Source: Harmothoe impar (Eukaryota; Annelida; Polychaeta; Phyllodocida; Polynoidae). Taken from it: a DNA stretch of 64,000 bases. Location: contig OX381707.1 in NCBI GenBank assembly GCA_947462335.1, forward strand, positions 84,406,610-84,470,609, in the 5' to 3' direction. Positions 12,163-23,691 of this stretch are shown here, in pieces; position 1 is the stretch's first letter; every line of letters begins with the position of its first letter. The notes below the pieces were generated by a model. The model did no database searches, had not been told where the DNA came from, and worked only from the letters and a program-made list of their open reading frames with translations. The position numbers and the translations under genes were made by a program.

Positions 12163-12795
12163 CATCATCATAAACGCAATCATGATACATTTCATTGTAA
12201 GTAGACGAACCAGTAGACTCGCCTCTCTGCCCTCTAAAAGAGAGGGCAGAGAAGCGAGTCTGACTCTTAAAAAACCCTTCCCCTCCCCCCCTCCCCCCCT
12301 CCCCCCCCATGCATCTTAAAGAGTGCCCCCCAGAGTGCCCCTCCCCCCCCTAAAAAAAAGAGCCACATTTTTTAATTATTTTTTAGCAAGCTTTCAGCTT
12401 GCTTTTTTCTTTTTTAAAATTTATTTATCCATAAAAATCTCAAGTGACTTATTTTGAAATTCTTGCCAACCTAGTAGTCACGTGACCCCCTTAAGTAGGT
12501 CACTTCCAGTCACGTGACCTATTTGAATTTCCCGCCAACATGGTGGTCACGTGACCCTCTTAAGTAGGTCACTTCCGGTCACGTGACCTATTTGAATTTC
12601 CAGCCCAAAGGTCACGTGACCGGAAGTAGGTCACTTCCGGTCACGTGACCTATTTGAATTTCCCGCCAAAAGGGAGGCCTCTCATTGGCTGCTTTTGAAT
12701 TTCCCGCCAAAAGGGAGGCCTCTGATTGGCTGCAGGTTGATTGAGTAATAAACAGTACTTAACTATAGTCCCGTTCCGATACATACAATACTACT
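12163..12795 (-). repeat. Right terminal inverted repeat of element A
   Basis: The reverse complement matches the split left repeat (1-175 plus 3656-3815). From the inner side outward it holds a near-perfect stem (12220-12260, GCCCTCT/AGAGGGC arms around a short loop), a C-rich run ending in ATGCATCTTAAAGAGTGCC, an A/T-rich segment, and a series of GGTCACGTGACC palindromes alternating with TTTGAATTTCCCGCCAA and a GGGAGGCCTCT-GATTGGCTGC motif. The tip is set by the boundary of similarity with 62461 onward. Confidence 0.8.
12475..12660. repeat. Subterminal array of GTCACGTGAC palindromes
   Basis: At least six copies of (G)GTCACGTGAC(C) occur at intervals of about 30-35 bases, alternating with AAGTAGGTCACTTCCGG and TATTTGAATTTCC. 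Each palindrome contains the E-box CACGTG. Element B has a comparable array in its left end (62550-62920) with different spacers that include ATTTGCAT octamers. Shared palindromes with different spacers suggest selected protein-binding sites, possibly for a transposase or a bHLH factor; that is inference. Confidence 0.7.
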
Positions 12796-12803
12796 CTCAT
12801 TTA

Positions 12804-12917
12804 AGTCTGTTGAGTGGGTTATTTCACTTGTTGACCCTCCGGCCGCATTTCACTCGGCCTACGGCCTCGTGAAATACGGCCCGAGGTCAACTCGTGAAAT
12901 AACCCAGTAAACAGACT
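12804..12917. mobile_element. Short fold-back element next to element A
   Basis: AGTCTGTTGAGTGGGTTATT at the left is mirrored by AATAACCCAGTAAACAGACT at the right, and the inner parts also pair (TTTCACTTGTTGACC with GGTCAACTCGTGAAA), so almost all of the 114 bases fold on themselves. It looks like a small MITE. I could not define a target duplication. Confidence 0.7.
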
Positions 12918-13430
12918 GAAACTCGTGCACCTTTGTCTATTTATTACCCCCCAAGCCCCCCCTGAGTTTGGGTCAATTCACCATCCCAACCATGTTGAAA
13001 TTCTTATACAGCCTCGTGTCTGATCAACTTGAGTTTGCTTTTTTGGATTTATGGATATTTTGGGGCCCCAAACATTTCTGAGCCTCAGATAATAGTAAAG
13101 TAGACATGCTGAAGTACCACCTATTTTTTTCCGGACCCAAAAAGACCCATTTTTGACCAAAATAGAGCAGGCGAGACTCTACCCGGTAGTGCTTTAACAT
13201 AGCGAATCTATCCCCGCTGACTGACAGTGGCTCAATGCAAACATGAAAACTGCTCTAAAATAATGCATAAGGGGGGGGGGGGCGCCCCAAAATATTTTTT
13301 TCTGAACTCTCCTGTGTTAGGCCTTTCTCATGATACCCTGTATTTAACACTCAGAAAGGTTAATAGAGCTGTCTGTGGTTTAATACATGTAAATACTCGG
13401 TAGTGACTTTAAATAAAAGGCCATGGTTCT

Positions 13431-14057
13431 TCAGAAGCTAAAGTTCTTTTTCTGCCATTTTATATGTAAATTCTTAAATTTTCCAGCATTTTCAAAAATT
13501 TCCCAACATACGTCAACATTTTCTGATTGATCAAAAGCATGCCAGTCTAATGTATCAAGATTATGTAAAAATTCTTCAACATTCAAATTTTTATAAGAAC
13601 ATCCTGTGAAAATACGGTAGCCTAGTTTAACACTATCATGTTTTCTTAGCATAAAGATTGGGAGGTGATCACTCAGATGTATATTTAGTGGTCCATATGA
13701 CAATATATTTCTACAATTTGTAAAAATCAGATCTATACCAGTATTGAAACCTGTGGTTGTAGTTACACTATTAATAAGTTGTTCCATATGGAAATCTGAC
13801 ATAGTCTCATACAATAAAGATCTTTCATCGTCATCTACCAACGCGTCCACATTAAAATCACCAAGTGCTATAATATCATATGAGTCTGACGCATGAATTT
13901 GTAGTAACAAGGCTTTCATGATATTACAGAAATTAATTAAAGATCCATTTGGCGGTCTATAAACATTACGTATGATTGTCTTTTTTGACTTGCCTTTCTG
14001 TACAAAGAGCCATTGCACTTTTATATCTACTGAACCACGATTCAGATAACGAAACAT
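13431..14057 (-). pseudogene. LINE endonuclease, C-terminal part
   Basis: Visible motifs are NVYRPPNGS, IIALGDFNVDAL (the catalytic GDFN), TGFNTGIDLIFTN and HLSDHLPIFM (the catalytic SDH), in the normal order for the APE-type endonuclease of non-LTR retrotransposons. After the endonuclease about 50 more residues of the linker remain, then the element ends without any reverse transcriptase block. The catalytic residues are present, so decay here is by frame break and truncation rather than active-site loss. Confidence 0.8.
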
Positions 14058-14079
14058 TTCTGGTGAACAGGTAAGCGTA

Positions 14080-14376
14080 TCAGCTGTGAACCACTAACCC
14101 ACCACCTCTATGTACGCTGACCCTGTCATGACAATACAGGCTGTAGTGGGGCAATAAATAGTCAAAATCATTATCTGATTCATTTAAAAATGTTTCTGAG
14201 AAAAGAAGAACATCAATTTGTTTATTACTAAGTTCTGTTTTAATACCAGCCTTTTTGTTTCTGATGCTTCTAGCATTTAAATGTGCGATAGAGAAACCCC
14301 TACCAAAATTAAGACATTCACCCATTATCTCTAGCAAATATGTGACTTTGACTGTAAACCATCTTAAATTGTACAA
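14080..14376 (-). pseudogene. LINE endonuclease, N-terminal part
   Basis: The frame contains HLNARSIRNKKAGIKTEL, then IDVLLFSETFLNES, which are the N-terminal APE-endonuclease motifs (the catalytic Asn in the LNARS block and the Glu in SETFL). YSLYCHDRVSVHRGGGLVV corresponds to the next conserved block. A stop follows, and the rest of the domain resumes at 14057, so the endonuclease is split by a frame break or stop. Confidence 0.75.
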
Positions 14377-14826
14377 GTTTACTTACAAACAAATTTGGTA
14401 CAAAATTACAAATTTTAGACCCCCCCCCTACCCTGAGTAGGCAATCGGCTCTGATGGTCTGCCGTCTCTAGCATACCTAATAAGGCTGAGGTTGGCTATC
14501 CTTCCCAGTGCCAAAGAGATACAGTTAACATGTATTAACTTCAATATGCCAAGATAAATCAAGTACCAATAGGGCTGTAGCATTTTACAATCATTCAGTA
14601 TCACGATGAGGTACAGTTTAACACGTCAAGCAATATGCATAGTTCAGATTTGAGACGACAGGTGGCTCCACCAGACATTGTGTATTCGACCACTGTAGCA
14701 TAGCGTATACTGGTCCTTAGTATTGTAACCATTTGTTTATGAGAAGTTCAAAATCATTAAAGCCAGAAAGTATATTAAATATATTGTAGGTGGCTAATAT
14801 TAAACAAAAAATAATTAGTTTTGCTT

Positions 14827-15063
14827 CTAGGTGCCAGGTGGAGGTGCTTGTTTGCGGATGTTCTCTCGTAGAGTGCATAACAGCTTTCCGTGTAGGTTCT
14901 GCCCTGGATGATTGCCATTCGTACACCGACCTTTCTGTCCCAAATGTAGACCAACACCCCAGATGGGGTGGAAGCTGGCTTCGTATAGGAAGTTTGCTCC
15001 AGTCCACAGTAGGTAGTCCTTGTTTGAAGCATCATTAAACTTGATGGCGTAGTTTGCAGTCAT
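14827..15063 (-). pseudogene. NADAR-like (YbiA-type) domain at the end of the LINE ORF1
   Basis: The 78-residue frame contains AIKFNDASNKDYLL, then TGANFLYEAS, then a HPIWGVGLHLG motif and NLHGKLLCTLREN. This fits the NADAR core as I know it: a KF segment, LLxTG, a glutamate in the E-A-S position, WGxGL, and a closing GxxLGxxLMxxR helix. NADAR enzymes cleave ADP-ribose-type N-glycosidic bonds. Here the domain sits directly downstream of the RRM-like part and upstream of the endonuclease, so it belongs to the retrotransposon. A frameshift separates it from the preceding piece, and the degraded copy is not expected to be active. Confidence 0.62.
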
Positions 15064-15469
15064 AGTTCTTTCCCCGGGCGAGAAAAAACATCGACCTCAG
15101 GTCTAGAAATTCACGCTTCTTCTCCTCATTCAATTCATCACCAACAGAAATATTGTCCCATTTATCACGATCGTCTCTCAGGTATTTCAGACCTCTCTGA
15201 AGCTCAGACTTACATTGTTGACTGTAGAACGATATGCGAACGGGCCTGGGTTTTTGTTTACGTTGGTTGTCACCGCCGCCATCTTGTTTCCTTTGTTGAC
15301 GCCTATACGGGCCGACCCGCACTACGCTTTCAACTAAGCCTGTGCCAAAGTCAACGCCGGTGTCAGTCAATAATTGTGCTGTGAAATCATTCAGATCCTC
15401 GTTGCTATCCTCAGGTTTCCCTTCTACCACTACAACCTTTTTGAGCTCTGTTTTTTTCGTTTTTCTCAT
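15035..15469 (-). pseudogene. LINE ORF1, central RRM-like part
   Basis: It is 144 residues starting in a lysine-rich linker (KTKKTELKKVVVVEG). The pattern ESVVRVGPYR, then a basic linker, then RPVRISFYSQQCK and LKYLRDDRDKW, is the usual layout of the RRM and C-terminal region of LINE ORF1 (variant of RxG, then RPVxVxF). It ends with FFLARGKNYDCKL, after which the expected continuation is in another frame (14827-15063). It is therefore one piece of a frameshifted ORF1. Confidence 0.65.
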
Positions 15470-15854
15470 GTTTTAGTTGATGTTTCGCAATGATACGAGT
15501 AGAGGCGTCAGCAATCAGTGACAGCCTCCCCACCGTCTGGTCGGAATTTTGGAGAGTTTTGTTTACCTCTGTCAAGCTGCTGGCGTTCGCATCAAGGCAC
15601 TTCCTGATATCATTTAATAATGTCGTCTGCGTTGCACTGGTTGAATTTATATTTTCAATCGAGGTTTGAAGCGCTTTCAAGGTGTCGTTGGTCTTGTCGG
15701 CGAACTCTTCCTGTTGTGAAAGTCGGACGTCAAGGGAATTTAGAGCCTCTATAATGTCCGCTGGCGAGGCTCCAGGCTGTACAAGACAAGAACCGGCCTT
15801 CTTCCTTTGTCGAGTTTCAATGGCAGACATACTTGCAGTGTCGGTGAGCTCCAA
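15411..15854 (-). pseudogene. LINE ORF1, N-terminal coiled-coil part
   Basis: The frame encodes 147 residues. After a basic start (about residues 14-20) it has a long helical stretch with regular hydrophobic spacing (roughly residues 35-125: IIEALNSLDVRLSQQ, LKALQTSIENI, LLNDIRKCLD), typical of the trimerising coiled coil of LINE ORF1 proteins. It runs out of frame in an A-rich stretch and continues in the next frame at 15469, so a one-base slip in the A run probably broke one ORF1. The function inferred from family is RNA binding and RNP assembly. Confidence 0.65.
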
Positions 15855-15899
15855 ACGTTTATGCCTGTGTAGAGACTAGATTCAGGCCTATTGTGTTAG

Positions 15900-18800
15900 T
15901 TTGACATTGTTGATTTCACTCATGACGCAGGAGACCAGAAATGCCGCGCTGCTAGCCGGGCGCCATGTCGTCCTTCAAAGCGTCATTGTTGTCATTCATA
16001 ACATTGACATCAAGTAAACAAATTTCCTCACTAACTTTGAAATAAATCCCAAACACACCTCCAAATGCCTAACACGTTTCCAAACACAACCCCTTCCAAA
16101 ATAGTAAATCCACTATCTTCTCAAACAAGTGAGGGCTAGCAAATAGATGTAATCTGTTTGCGCCCTCACTTGTAAATCACAATAATAACAGTAAATGAAA
16201 CACGTTATCTTGCACAACAAATAAGATGGTACAAACTATTGATGTACTTGCAGAAATATGCTGTGATAAGTCAATCATTAATGAGAAAACAGGTCCTGTA
16301 TTTGCAGCATCCTGTTTCTGTGAACTGAGACCAGCTTCAGCATGTACACCAATATGTGTGTGTAGCCGCACCATCATGTTGGGTGTTAATCTCCCAAATA
16401 GCTGTCTCTAATGTACAAACACTGTTGTGTGCTGGGCAGACATGTCCAGATACCACGTGACTCACTGCACAGGCTGTAGGATCTGGTGGCAAAACTGAGG
16501 CTCTAAAACAGTGTATATTTTTAACAATATGTTGTTGAAGCAGCGTCCATGTATCCATGGAGGCACAGGTGTATTACACATTGAATTAACTTCATCACCA
16601 GGTTAAATATGTTTTGAAAGAAACAATAAAATGTGCACTAATGATTGAAGGGACAGTGGGGGTTAATGAAAGAAAATACCCCCAAACATACCAGTGTCCT
16701 TCGGTCTGTGTCTAATTTGTTATTTCATTGAGCTGTTTTTTAGTATTGTCCTCAGTGGTTCCTTAGGAGGATGATAAGTTACATTTATCTTTCATAAGTT
16801 TTGGAGCCAATATGTACCAGCGCTTCTCAAAACCTTTTGATTGTGTAAGTTTCTACAATCTATATCTATCCTAAAAATGTCCCTTGGAAAATGCTCCATT
16901 CCTACTTTGTTAAATGTAAACAATAACAAAAGGTTTTTTTTTGGTTTCAACAGTATTTCATCCCCGATTTCAGTCTCCCTAATGTTGCTCTTTGACAATA
17001 CAAAACATCCTCTTCACATTGCAGATGATATGAGGAAGATTAAACAAGATGGTCAGCAATTTGAGAACTCACGACTCACTCAACTTTAAGTACTGCATTT
17101 CTCTTTACAGTTTCATTGATTTCACTTTAAAAAGCAAAACCCCTTGTATCTGATCTGTGGATTAATTCTCTGTTGATATCATAATTGAAAGGGTTATTAA
17201 TCTCTTCTTTGCATCCTCACAGGACAAGAAAATTCAAACACAATCCCATAATGTCAAATGTCTGACTCTTTAATTTGAAAGTGATGGTGATTATGGAAGG
17301 TGTGAGAATTACAGCACCATGAGATTACAGAAATATTGATTCAGATGGAAGAACGATAATAACAGTATTTTGTATCACTGTTTTGCTTAAAAGGGATGGT
17401 GATTTCTGCTTTCAATTAAAGTATGTGACTTTCTCATTAGGGTTTTCGAGCGGCAATTGGTGGGAAAGGAATGTGTCATTTTTTAGTACACAAAACAACA
17501 TGGAAAGTACCAAAGGAAGAGGTTACAGTTTTACAGACATACAGTAGAAATAAAAAGTGAATGGGAGGAACATTTCAGGGTTACATCTTGGTATTCGTTT
17601 TAGATATCCTTCTTTGTCAGCACACTGTGTATGGTGGAGGTGGTTATGGCATTACTATTACCTTTACTCTGCCTTTCTGCCACCTGCATACTACTGGGCA
17701 CTACACATTGAAGTGAATATAAAGAACCACTGTTACTGGAGTGCCCAAATAGGGAATTCTCAGGAAGAGAGCAGCACACAGGACTACATGCACCAAGAAA
17801 AAAAGATTAGAATAGTCCATCCACTGTCAGCTTTTTACACAGTTGATACTGAATCTAAAATAGGAGTTCAGGAGGCAATTTCCCCCAAATTCTCTGTGAA
17901 CCAAGGGCTGGTAGTATGGACAATTGGGTAGGATAAGTAAACTTATGATGTATTTGGTGTCAACTGATATACCCGTCCCTGATAAGGGCTAAGGGAGCTT
18001 GTACATCAGGGGAAATTAAGACATTTCTAGTCAGCACTGGACACTGCCCTGAGCCCACACACACCCTACCTGCCTCAGACCCGTCTATATCATGAGCTGC
18101 TCACACATTGAGCTACTCCTTCACCAGGATCTCCCCCTGGAATGAGCTGTACCCTGATATTCATTGAGCCACTCATGACATTGAGGAATTTATCATACAG
18201 AGTCACTTAACCCTAGGTCCACAAGTGGTGACTGCCTCAAAACCTTTGGTCAGTTACTTTTCATTTATTTAGATCAAGCTCTACTCACCCTCTTTTATGC
18301 CACCAGAGTCAGTTTACAGTCAGCTATGTCTCTTTCAGCGAATGGTCTTTTGTAATCAGAGGTTTAAGTTAGGCCAATGACAGAATCTTAATGATCTCTT
18401 TTTCAGGTATGTCCTATTTTCTTCTCTGTAACACTTCCTAAAGCTTGGTAACATATCCCCCTTCCACCAATAAGGCATTAGTGCTAGTAAATTATTGAAA
18501 CAATAGTATTCATGCTATGCAGTCTTATAGATGGGTAAACCAAATTGATGTGATTGTATGATATTTATGCAAATAAAAGCCTGCCATTAATCCTACTATT
18601 TCCTGTAGGTTCAGGTTTGAACCCCATATTCATCCCAGGCCGAGGCTTTCTCTGAATTGAATGTAAGTTATTATACTCAGGTGTAAGGTTGTGCCACGAC
18701 TTATTTGTACACAATAACTTATTTCAACAGTTAAAATCTCTTTCCATGTAACATCGTCCGGTATCTTATTTTTACTTTAAATTTTTTTCCATCCTTACAT

Positions 18801-21800
18801 TTCAAAGCAGACATTGTTATTCAGAACGCAATCTTCCTATCAAAAGGAATCTTTTGTCTGAAAAACTTTACCTTTCAATGGAAAACAGGAAAGACACTGA
18901 ATCACACAAATACAACGGTTTGGCATCATTGCCTGCAGTGAAAGAGGTAAACTTCTTATCAAAAGAGCTGTTCCCGAAAAAGATGGAAGGAATTGATTCA
19001 CACTCAATATTTCTGACCTTCCTCTGAGACGTTTTAGTCTGTTTCTACCAGTTGCCAGACACAACACGAAGTTCTTTAGCTCTCCCGCTAAAAGAAATCA
19101 ACACATTTCAAAATTCAAGTTTGAAGGGCAAAGGCTATTGTGTGATTGTCCATCTGGTGTAAAATGACACCCAAGTATGTCATAGATCATCTTACACCAC
19201 AGTTGACTGAGAGAACAAAAGAAATACGATCCACTGAGCACACTCTCCTACTGTGGGCTTAAGTCAGATACGATATGTATGAGTAGCTGCATAAGCTTTG
19301 GACAACAGTCATTTTTTGTGGCTAATGCCCTGGACAATCCCCCTGTCCTTGGCAAGTCATTTGTTTTATATCTAACACACATTCTCTTGAACCTTGTCAC
19401 CTAGGTTTTGTTAAAAAAAAAAGACACTATGCCAGAAATCAGCTAAATCTGTTGCCATCTTGCTTGAAAAACATTTCCTTACCTTGCCAAGGAACATTGT
19501 TGACAAGGCAAAAAAAGAGCTTCATGAAAAACTGCCAATAAAAAGATTTGCACATATTTGCAGTGAGATTTCACCTTTAAAAACCTTTAAGACCATTTCT
19601 GCATGGTTATTGATTTTAGGTTGATACCAAGACTATCCGAGGTGGAATAAGGAAAATGTTAAAATTCTCGGGTCTACAACCAGAAGGGTTTCTGATGAGG
19701 GCCATTACTCCTGAGTCTTGTATCTTTGACCCTGATACTGTTTGGAAGTTCCCTCAGCCTTCTCACAGCTAGTCCCCCCCCCCTCCCCATGAGAGATCCA
19801 TATCAGTAGTCCCATTTCCCAAGCCTACATCGAACTCCAACAAGCCTCCTGATACAACCTGACACTACTGCAGCACTGGTATTAACTGGTCACCAACTCC
19901 AACAAGCCTCCTGATTCTATAGCTGCAGGGTCTTCAACAGATTACTGCCATCTTGGAATCAAGGCTGTTATTCCCAAAACACAGAGGCAGCTCAATGAAA
20001 CCTTTATGGCATCACTGCATGACTATTGCTATTCAAGCAAATATTGGACTGCTTAAAGTCACAATTTGAGCATATTTAGTGTTGGTAAATGCCACCTAAT
20101 GCCGCTTAAACGTCATAATGACCTTTCCCTGATATAAACACAACTTTTAGCGTACTTAAAACAGCTTAAAGTGTAACTTTAAATAATGCAAAGTATGTTT
20201 AATGCCAACAATCATGTAGTGTGTGTAGCAGACTGTTCACCTTCATTACAGGTAACCTGGGAATGAGCATGGCATTGATTTGTGCTGCCAACTATACAGC
20301 TGCAGTAACTAGTAAAACTACTGCATAATATGGCTCTTACAATGAAAGGGAAAGCTCCGAATGGATATAATCAGGACCACAGTGGACCTGTTATATCCCT
20401 ATGTGAATTGTTGAAGGAACAGAATTAGGTTCTTGTCTCAGGCTCAGAGGAGGGAACTCATCTGTTAGTCTGATGTCTGACTGGAATCTTGAACAGGTGC
20501 TATCTGAGTTTGGACACCTTAATCCTTTAAGGGTTGCAGAATGAGTTAATGCACTTTGCCCTCTCTCATGATGATGCACAAATGCAGCCTTCGAATAACC
20601 AATGAATGCAACTACTTACTGGAGTTTATCAACCCTGTAGGACCAAGCTTAATGTATGAATATGTCACTGTTTTTGTTCAGTGCTGCATTCATGCATCAT
20701 GGTGACAATGGACATAATGCAGTAGTGCATGATGCAACCCTCAAAGGACTAAATAAACAGGGGCCCTAGTTCCAAGAGGTACATGTATGGGCTCTAACTA
20801 TAGCAAGGGTAAAGATTGTCAAGACTGGTCTACACTATTGCCGAAATTCTCATTAAGATGGAATCATGCAAACCTGGGCTCTCTGAAAGCACCAAGTTAG
20901 AGCTATTTAACCTGCCTGAATTCTTGAGTCAATCTTTACTTGCTAGTCTACAGCCTAGCTGTTTTGAGAATCTTCTAACTTAAATGGACCAATATGAGGA
21001 ATTGCAGGATTCCATCTACCATAGATATCTGGACAACACATGTATCTGGTTCTAAGTCAGATACTCTATTATCATCAATAATCACTGGATGTCTTTCATG
21101 AATGCCGACAAAGCTACAGAGATGATACGTGATACATCAATAAATGACCAGTATTAATTGCTCACCATCATACAGACAAATTAACATGAGCCTTTGGGGA
21201 GCATGCCTTCCCTCTTGAAAGGTAACCAGAATTGGCACAGTCAGCAGCTCTCTCTGATGTTAATGGCTGTTTGTGAGATTTAAGCGCATACCTCCTTCCA
21301 CCAGGTCCCTTGTGTGCTATTCCAGCAGCTAATTTGAGGCTGTAGGGATGTAGCACAGCACTCAAAGCCCCAGGTAAGTAAAGCTGCCATTAAGATGTGT
21401 AGATGGTCGTTTAAAAAGTTAAGATTTTGTATATAATTTTTGAATATGAGCAGAATCTTGGAACTTCCAGCAGAGCAGAAACATATCTGTAACAGAGTGA
21501 TGAGACATAGCCGGGTAATACTGCCAAGTGCTCTTACAGAAGATTCAATAGCATGACCTACGTGCAGGTGCATAAAGGTGGAAACTATGGTTCTTTTAGG
21601 GGTAATTGAGCTCAAAGACTTATGCCATCTCTCACTGCAGTATGGTACCCAATCATAGGCAAGATGCAGTCTGCGGCAGAGAGTGGTCTCTGCGTGCCTC
21701 AAGTCTCCAACGTAGCCTTCACTCTCCAGCAGAGGTTTGGTATTGACTAACTATAGGTTGCGGCCATTATCCACCGGTGGATATTGGAGAGTGATGGAGA

Positions 21801-22635
21801 GCTGAGCCTTACAGAAATATAATTCAGGCCCACGGGTGGAGACATCTAGCGTCAATATCTTGCGATAGATTGGGCAAGATGGTGGCTGACACAAACTTAC
21901 CAATATGATCCCTAAAAGAAGGAATGGACGTGGATGAACTACAAAGGCAGGCAGCACCACCTTGTGTGACCCGCAGCACTTTGACGCTTTACACTGGGCC
22001 CAGCCATGCAGAGACCTGGGACGTGTCTCTGCTGAATGCTCAAGGTAATTGGTCATTGTGTCATTTTTCTAAATAGTTGCTGTGCATACTCTTAAGGGAA
22101 AATGCTGGATATGATAATTATGCCAGTCCAATACAATAAGAACTTTTTTGCATAACACAGACAACTTTGTTGAAGGAAAGTACCCAGGTTGTAAGTTCTG
22201 TAACCTATAGAATTATTTCTGAAGAAATTCCCTGTGAGGCTAACAGATAAGGTATCTATCAGGTTACCTGACCCTACAGGGCTAAGGGGAAAGTCACCTG
22301 ACCCTACTTAGCATAAATAGGGTCAAACTTGCAAATGTCCATACAATTTTGAAACATTGTCTCACTATAAAGAGGGACATTCACAATCCATTGCATCTCT
22401 CCTTAAGAGAGTTCTAGAAATGCAGTGCCATCTTCGTTAACATAAATTCTAAAGTATACAACATCAATAGCCCTTAGTCTCTGAAGCACCAAGAGTCCCA
22501 AGGCAGATGTCCAAATTGGGTGAAACATTTATATATATTTTAACTAGTTAGAATTTATTTACTTATCTACTATGCTAAAAGGATGAACCATTAGTCAGCC
22601 AGCCCTTTCCCTTTTATTCCTGTCACCCACTGTAC
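15900..22635. other. Intergenic stretch, no gene supported
   Basis: I see only short unconvincing frames (for example 17557-17931 plus, 21280-21702 minus and 21751-22056 minus) without recognisable domains or clear splice context. A short dispersed repeat with TGCATCATG and its complement near 20570-20750 recurs around 44550, 47090, 49760 and 51480. Confidence 0.5.
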
Positions 22636-22639
22636 CTGA

Positions 22640-23074
22640 ACAGGTCCGGTAAATGGATGAAAACCCTCCCCAGAGCCCTTATTTACACCAGTGTTGATTT
22701 TCACAACGCAGGTAGGTGTGAAAACACTGCAGGGTTAGAATTAGCAACGGTTTTCCTTGTAGCATAAACACTGCAGGGCTAAAATTAGCAACGGTTTTCT
22801 TATAACCCATTTGCTGAATTTTCTATCAATTTGCTGTCAAATGTATATATCCCATATAATAGATTAGTGTATGCTCTTGAATCATACATGGGGAACAGTG
22901 AATCATACAGGTGATTGCCATGAAATCACATATAAATAAGCTTTTTCTATAGACTTTCCCTCTGTGCTCCTCCATTTCACCCAGTAAGCAGTGAGCCCTG
23001 CAGTGTTTTCACACCTACCTGCGAAAATTAACACCGGTGTAAATAAGGGGTTTTCCTCCATTTCCCGCACCTGC
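22640..23074. mobile_element. MITE with ~80-bp inverted termini
   Basis: The left arm 22640-22734 (CAGGTCCGGTAAATGG through TTATTTACACCAGTGTT to GTGTGAAAACACTGCAGGG) is mirrored by the right arm 22996-23074. A 12-base pause in the left arm is absent on the right. A partial direct copy of the end of the left arm (AACACTGCAGGG) recurs near 22775. No clear target duplication is visible. It lies just upstream of the tandem-exon gene. Confidence 0.75.
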
Positions 23075-23613
23075 TAAAGGCAATGTCCATGATAGGACTC
23101 TGCATCTGCAATAGCTTCTGGCATCCCACCAACTCTGTCAATACAAGAGATGAGACAGTAATGCGTCTTACTGATGGAGTTCTTTGAAGCAGGCCCACTG
23201 GGTGTCAGATGTTGATCGACTCAAGTAATGGTAGGTAAACAGGATCAGGGAAATGGTCCAATGGGATTGGTGACAGGCAAGAAGCCAACTGAGAGCTTTC
23301 TTACTAAGTGTTGTATATATATGTGTAATGTAGAATAGGCAGCCTTTTCATACATTGAGTTTTGTATTTCCTCACTTCTACCATTACTCCCCTGCTGTCA
23401 GACTGAGCCCTTATTTAGAAATGCAGTTATTTATCCCATCGCTCTCGATCCCTCCGCAGCACCGTGCGCTAGTGTATTTTATTCTAGCAGGGTTGTTCTC
23501 ACCACTGTCGACCTGCAGTGTTTCTCAGTCGATAATTCAGTCATCGCTACATCCATTCACTGTTGAAAATGAAATAGGAAATCGAATCAAGGGAAAAAAT
23601 TGGCATCTTTCAG

Positions 23614-23691
23614 AAACACAGAAGCAGAAGCCACGCAAAGTGGCTCCCAGCCGCTCCCCGTGCCCTAGTACGAGCCGTCAGACTAATGAAG
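23614..23691 (+). CDS. Mini-exon copy 1 (78 nt, phase 1-1)
   Basis: It follows the acceptor CATCTTTCAG and is followed by GTGAGTACC. It encodes the lysine- and proline-rich segment TQKQKPRKVAPSRSPCPSTS and a short tail ending in Gln-Thr-Asn-Glu. Confidence 0.55.

Larger units (their letters stand above)
1..12795. mobile_element. Element A: large DNA element with long terminal inverted repeats, left tip outside the window
   Basis: The first 175 bases, continued at 3656-3815, are the reverse complement of 12163-12493. The right repeat runs on to about 12795, so the left tip should lie roughly 300 bases before the window. The right tip is set by comparison with element B: the reverse complement of 12720-12795 matches 62461-62540 almost base for base, and the match stops at AGTAGTAT. 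Without the nested 3.48-kb insertion the element would be about 9.6 kb. It carries one minus-strand ORF (4735-5598), internal duplications and no polymerase, integrase or transposase that I recognise, so it is probably non-autonomous or of an unfamiliar type. Terminal repeats of several hundred bases starting with AG recall Polintons, but none of the Polinton genes is visible. Confidence 0.75.
13431..15854 (-). mobile_element. Decayed LINE, ORF1 plus endonuclease, reverse transcriptase missing
   Basis: Reading on the minus strand the order is a coiled-coil and RRM-like ORF1 (15854 to 15035), a NADAR-like domain (15063 to 14827), then an endonuclease (14376 to 13431). The order and the APE-type endonuclease fit the CR1/L2/jockey side of non-LTR retrotransposons. 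The copy carries at least three frame breaks and stops before the reverse transcriptase, so it is dead. The missing 3' part is not adjacent; a reverse transcriptase piece on the same strand at 59524-60072 may come from a related family but is 45 kb away. Confidence 0.82.

Noticed and set aside
1..12795. Firm assignment of element A to Polintons
   Set aside because: Long inverted repeats starting with AG are suggestive, but no polymerase B, retroviral-type integrase, ATPase or capsid gene is visible and the target duplication cannot be seen.
21280..22056. Two minus-strand ORFs of 140 and 101 residues
   Set aside because: No recognisable motif, and no splice or promoter context.
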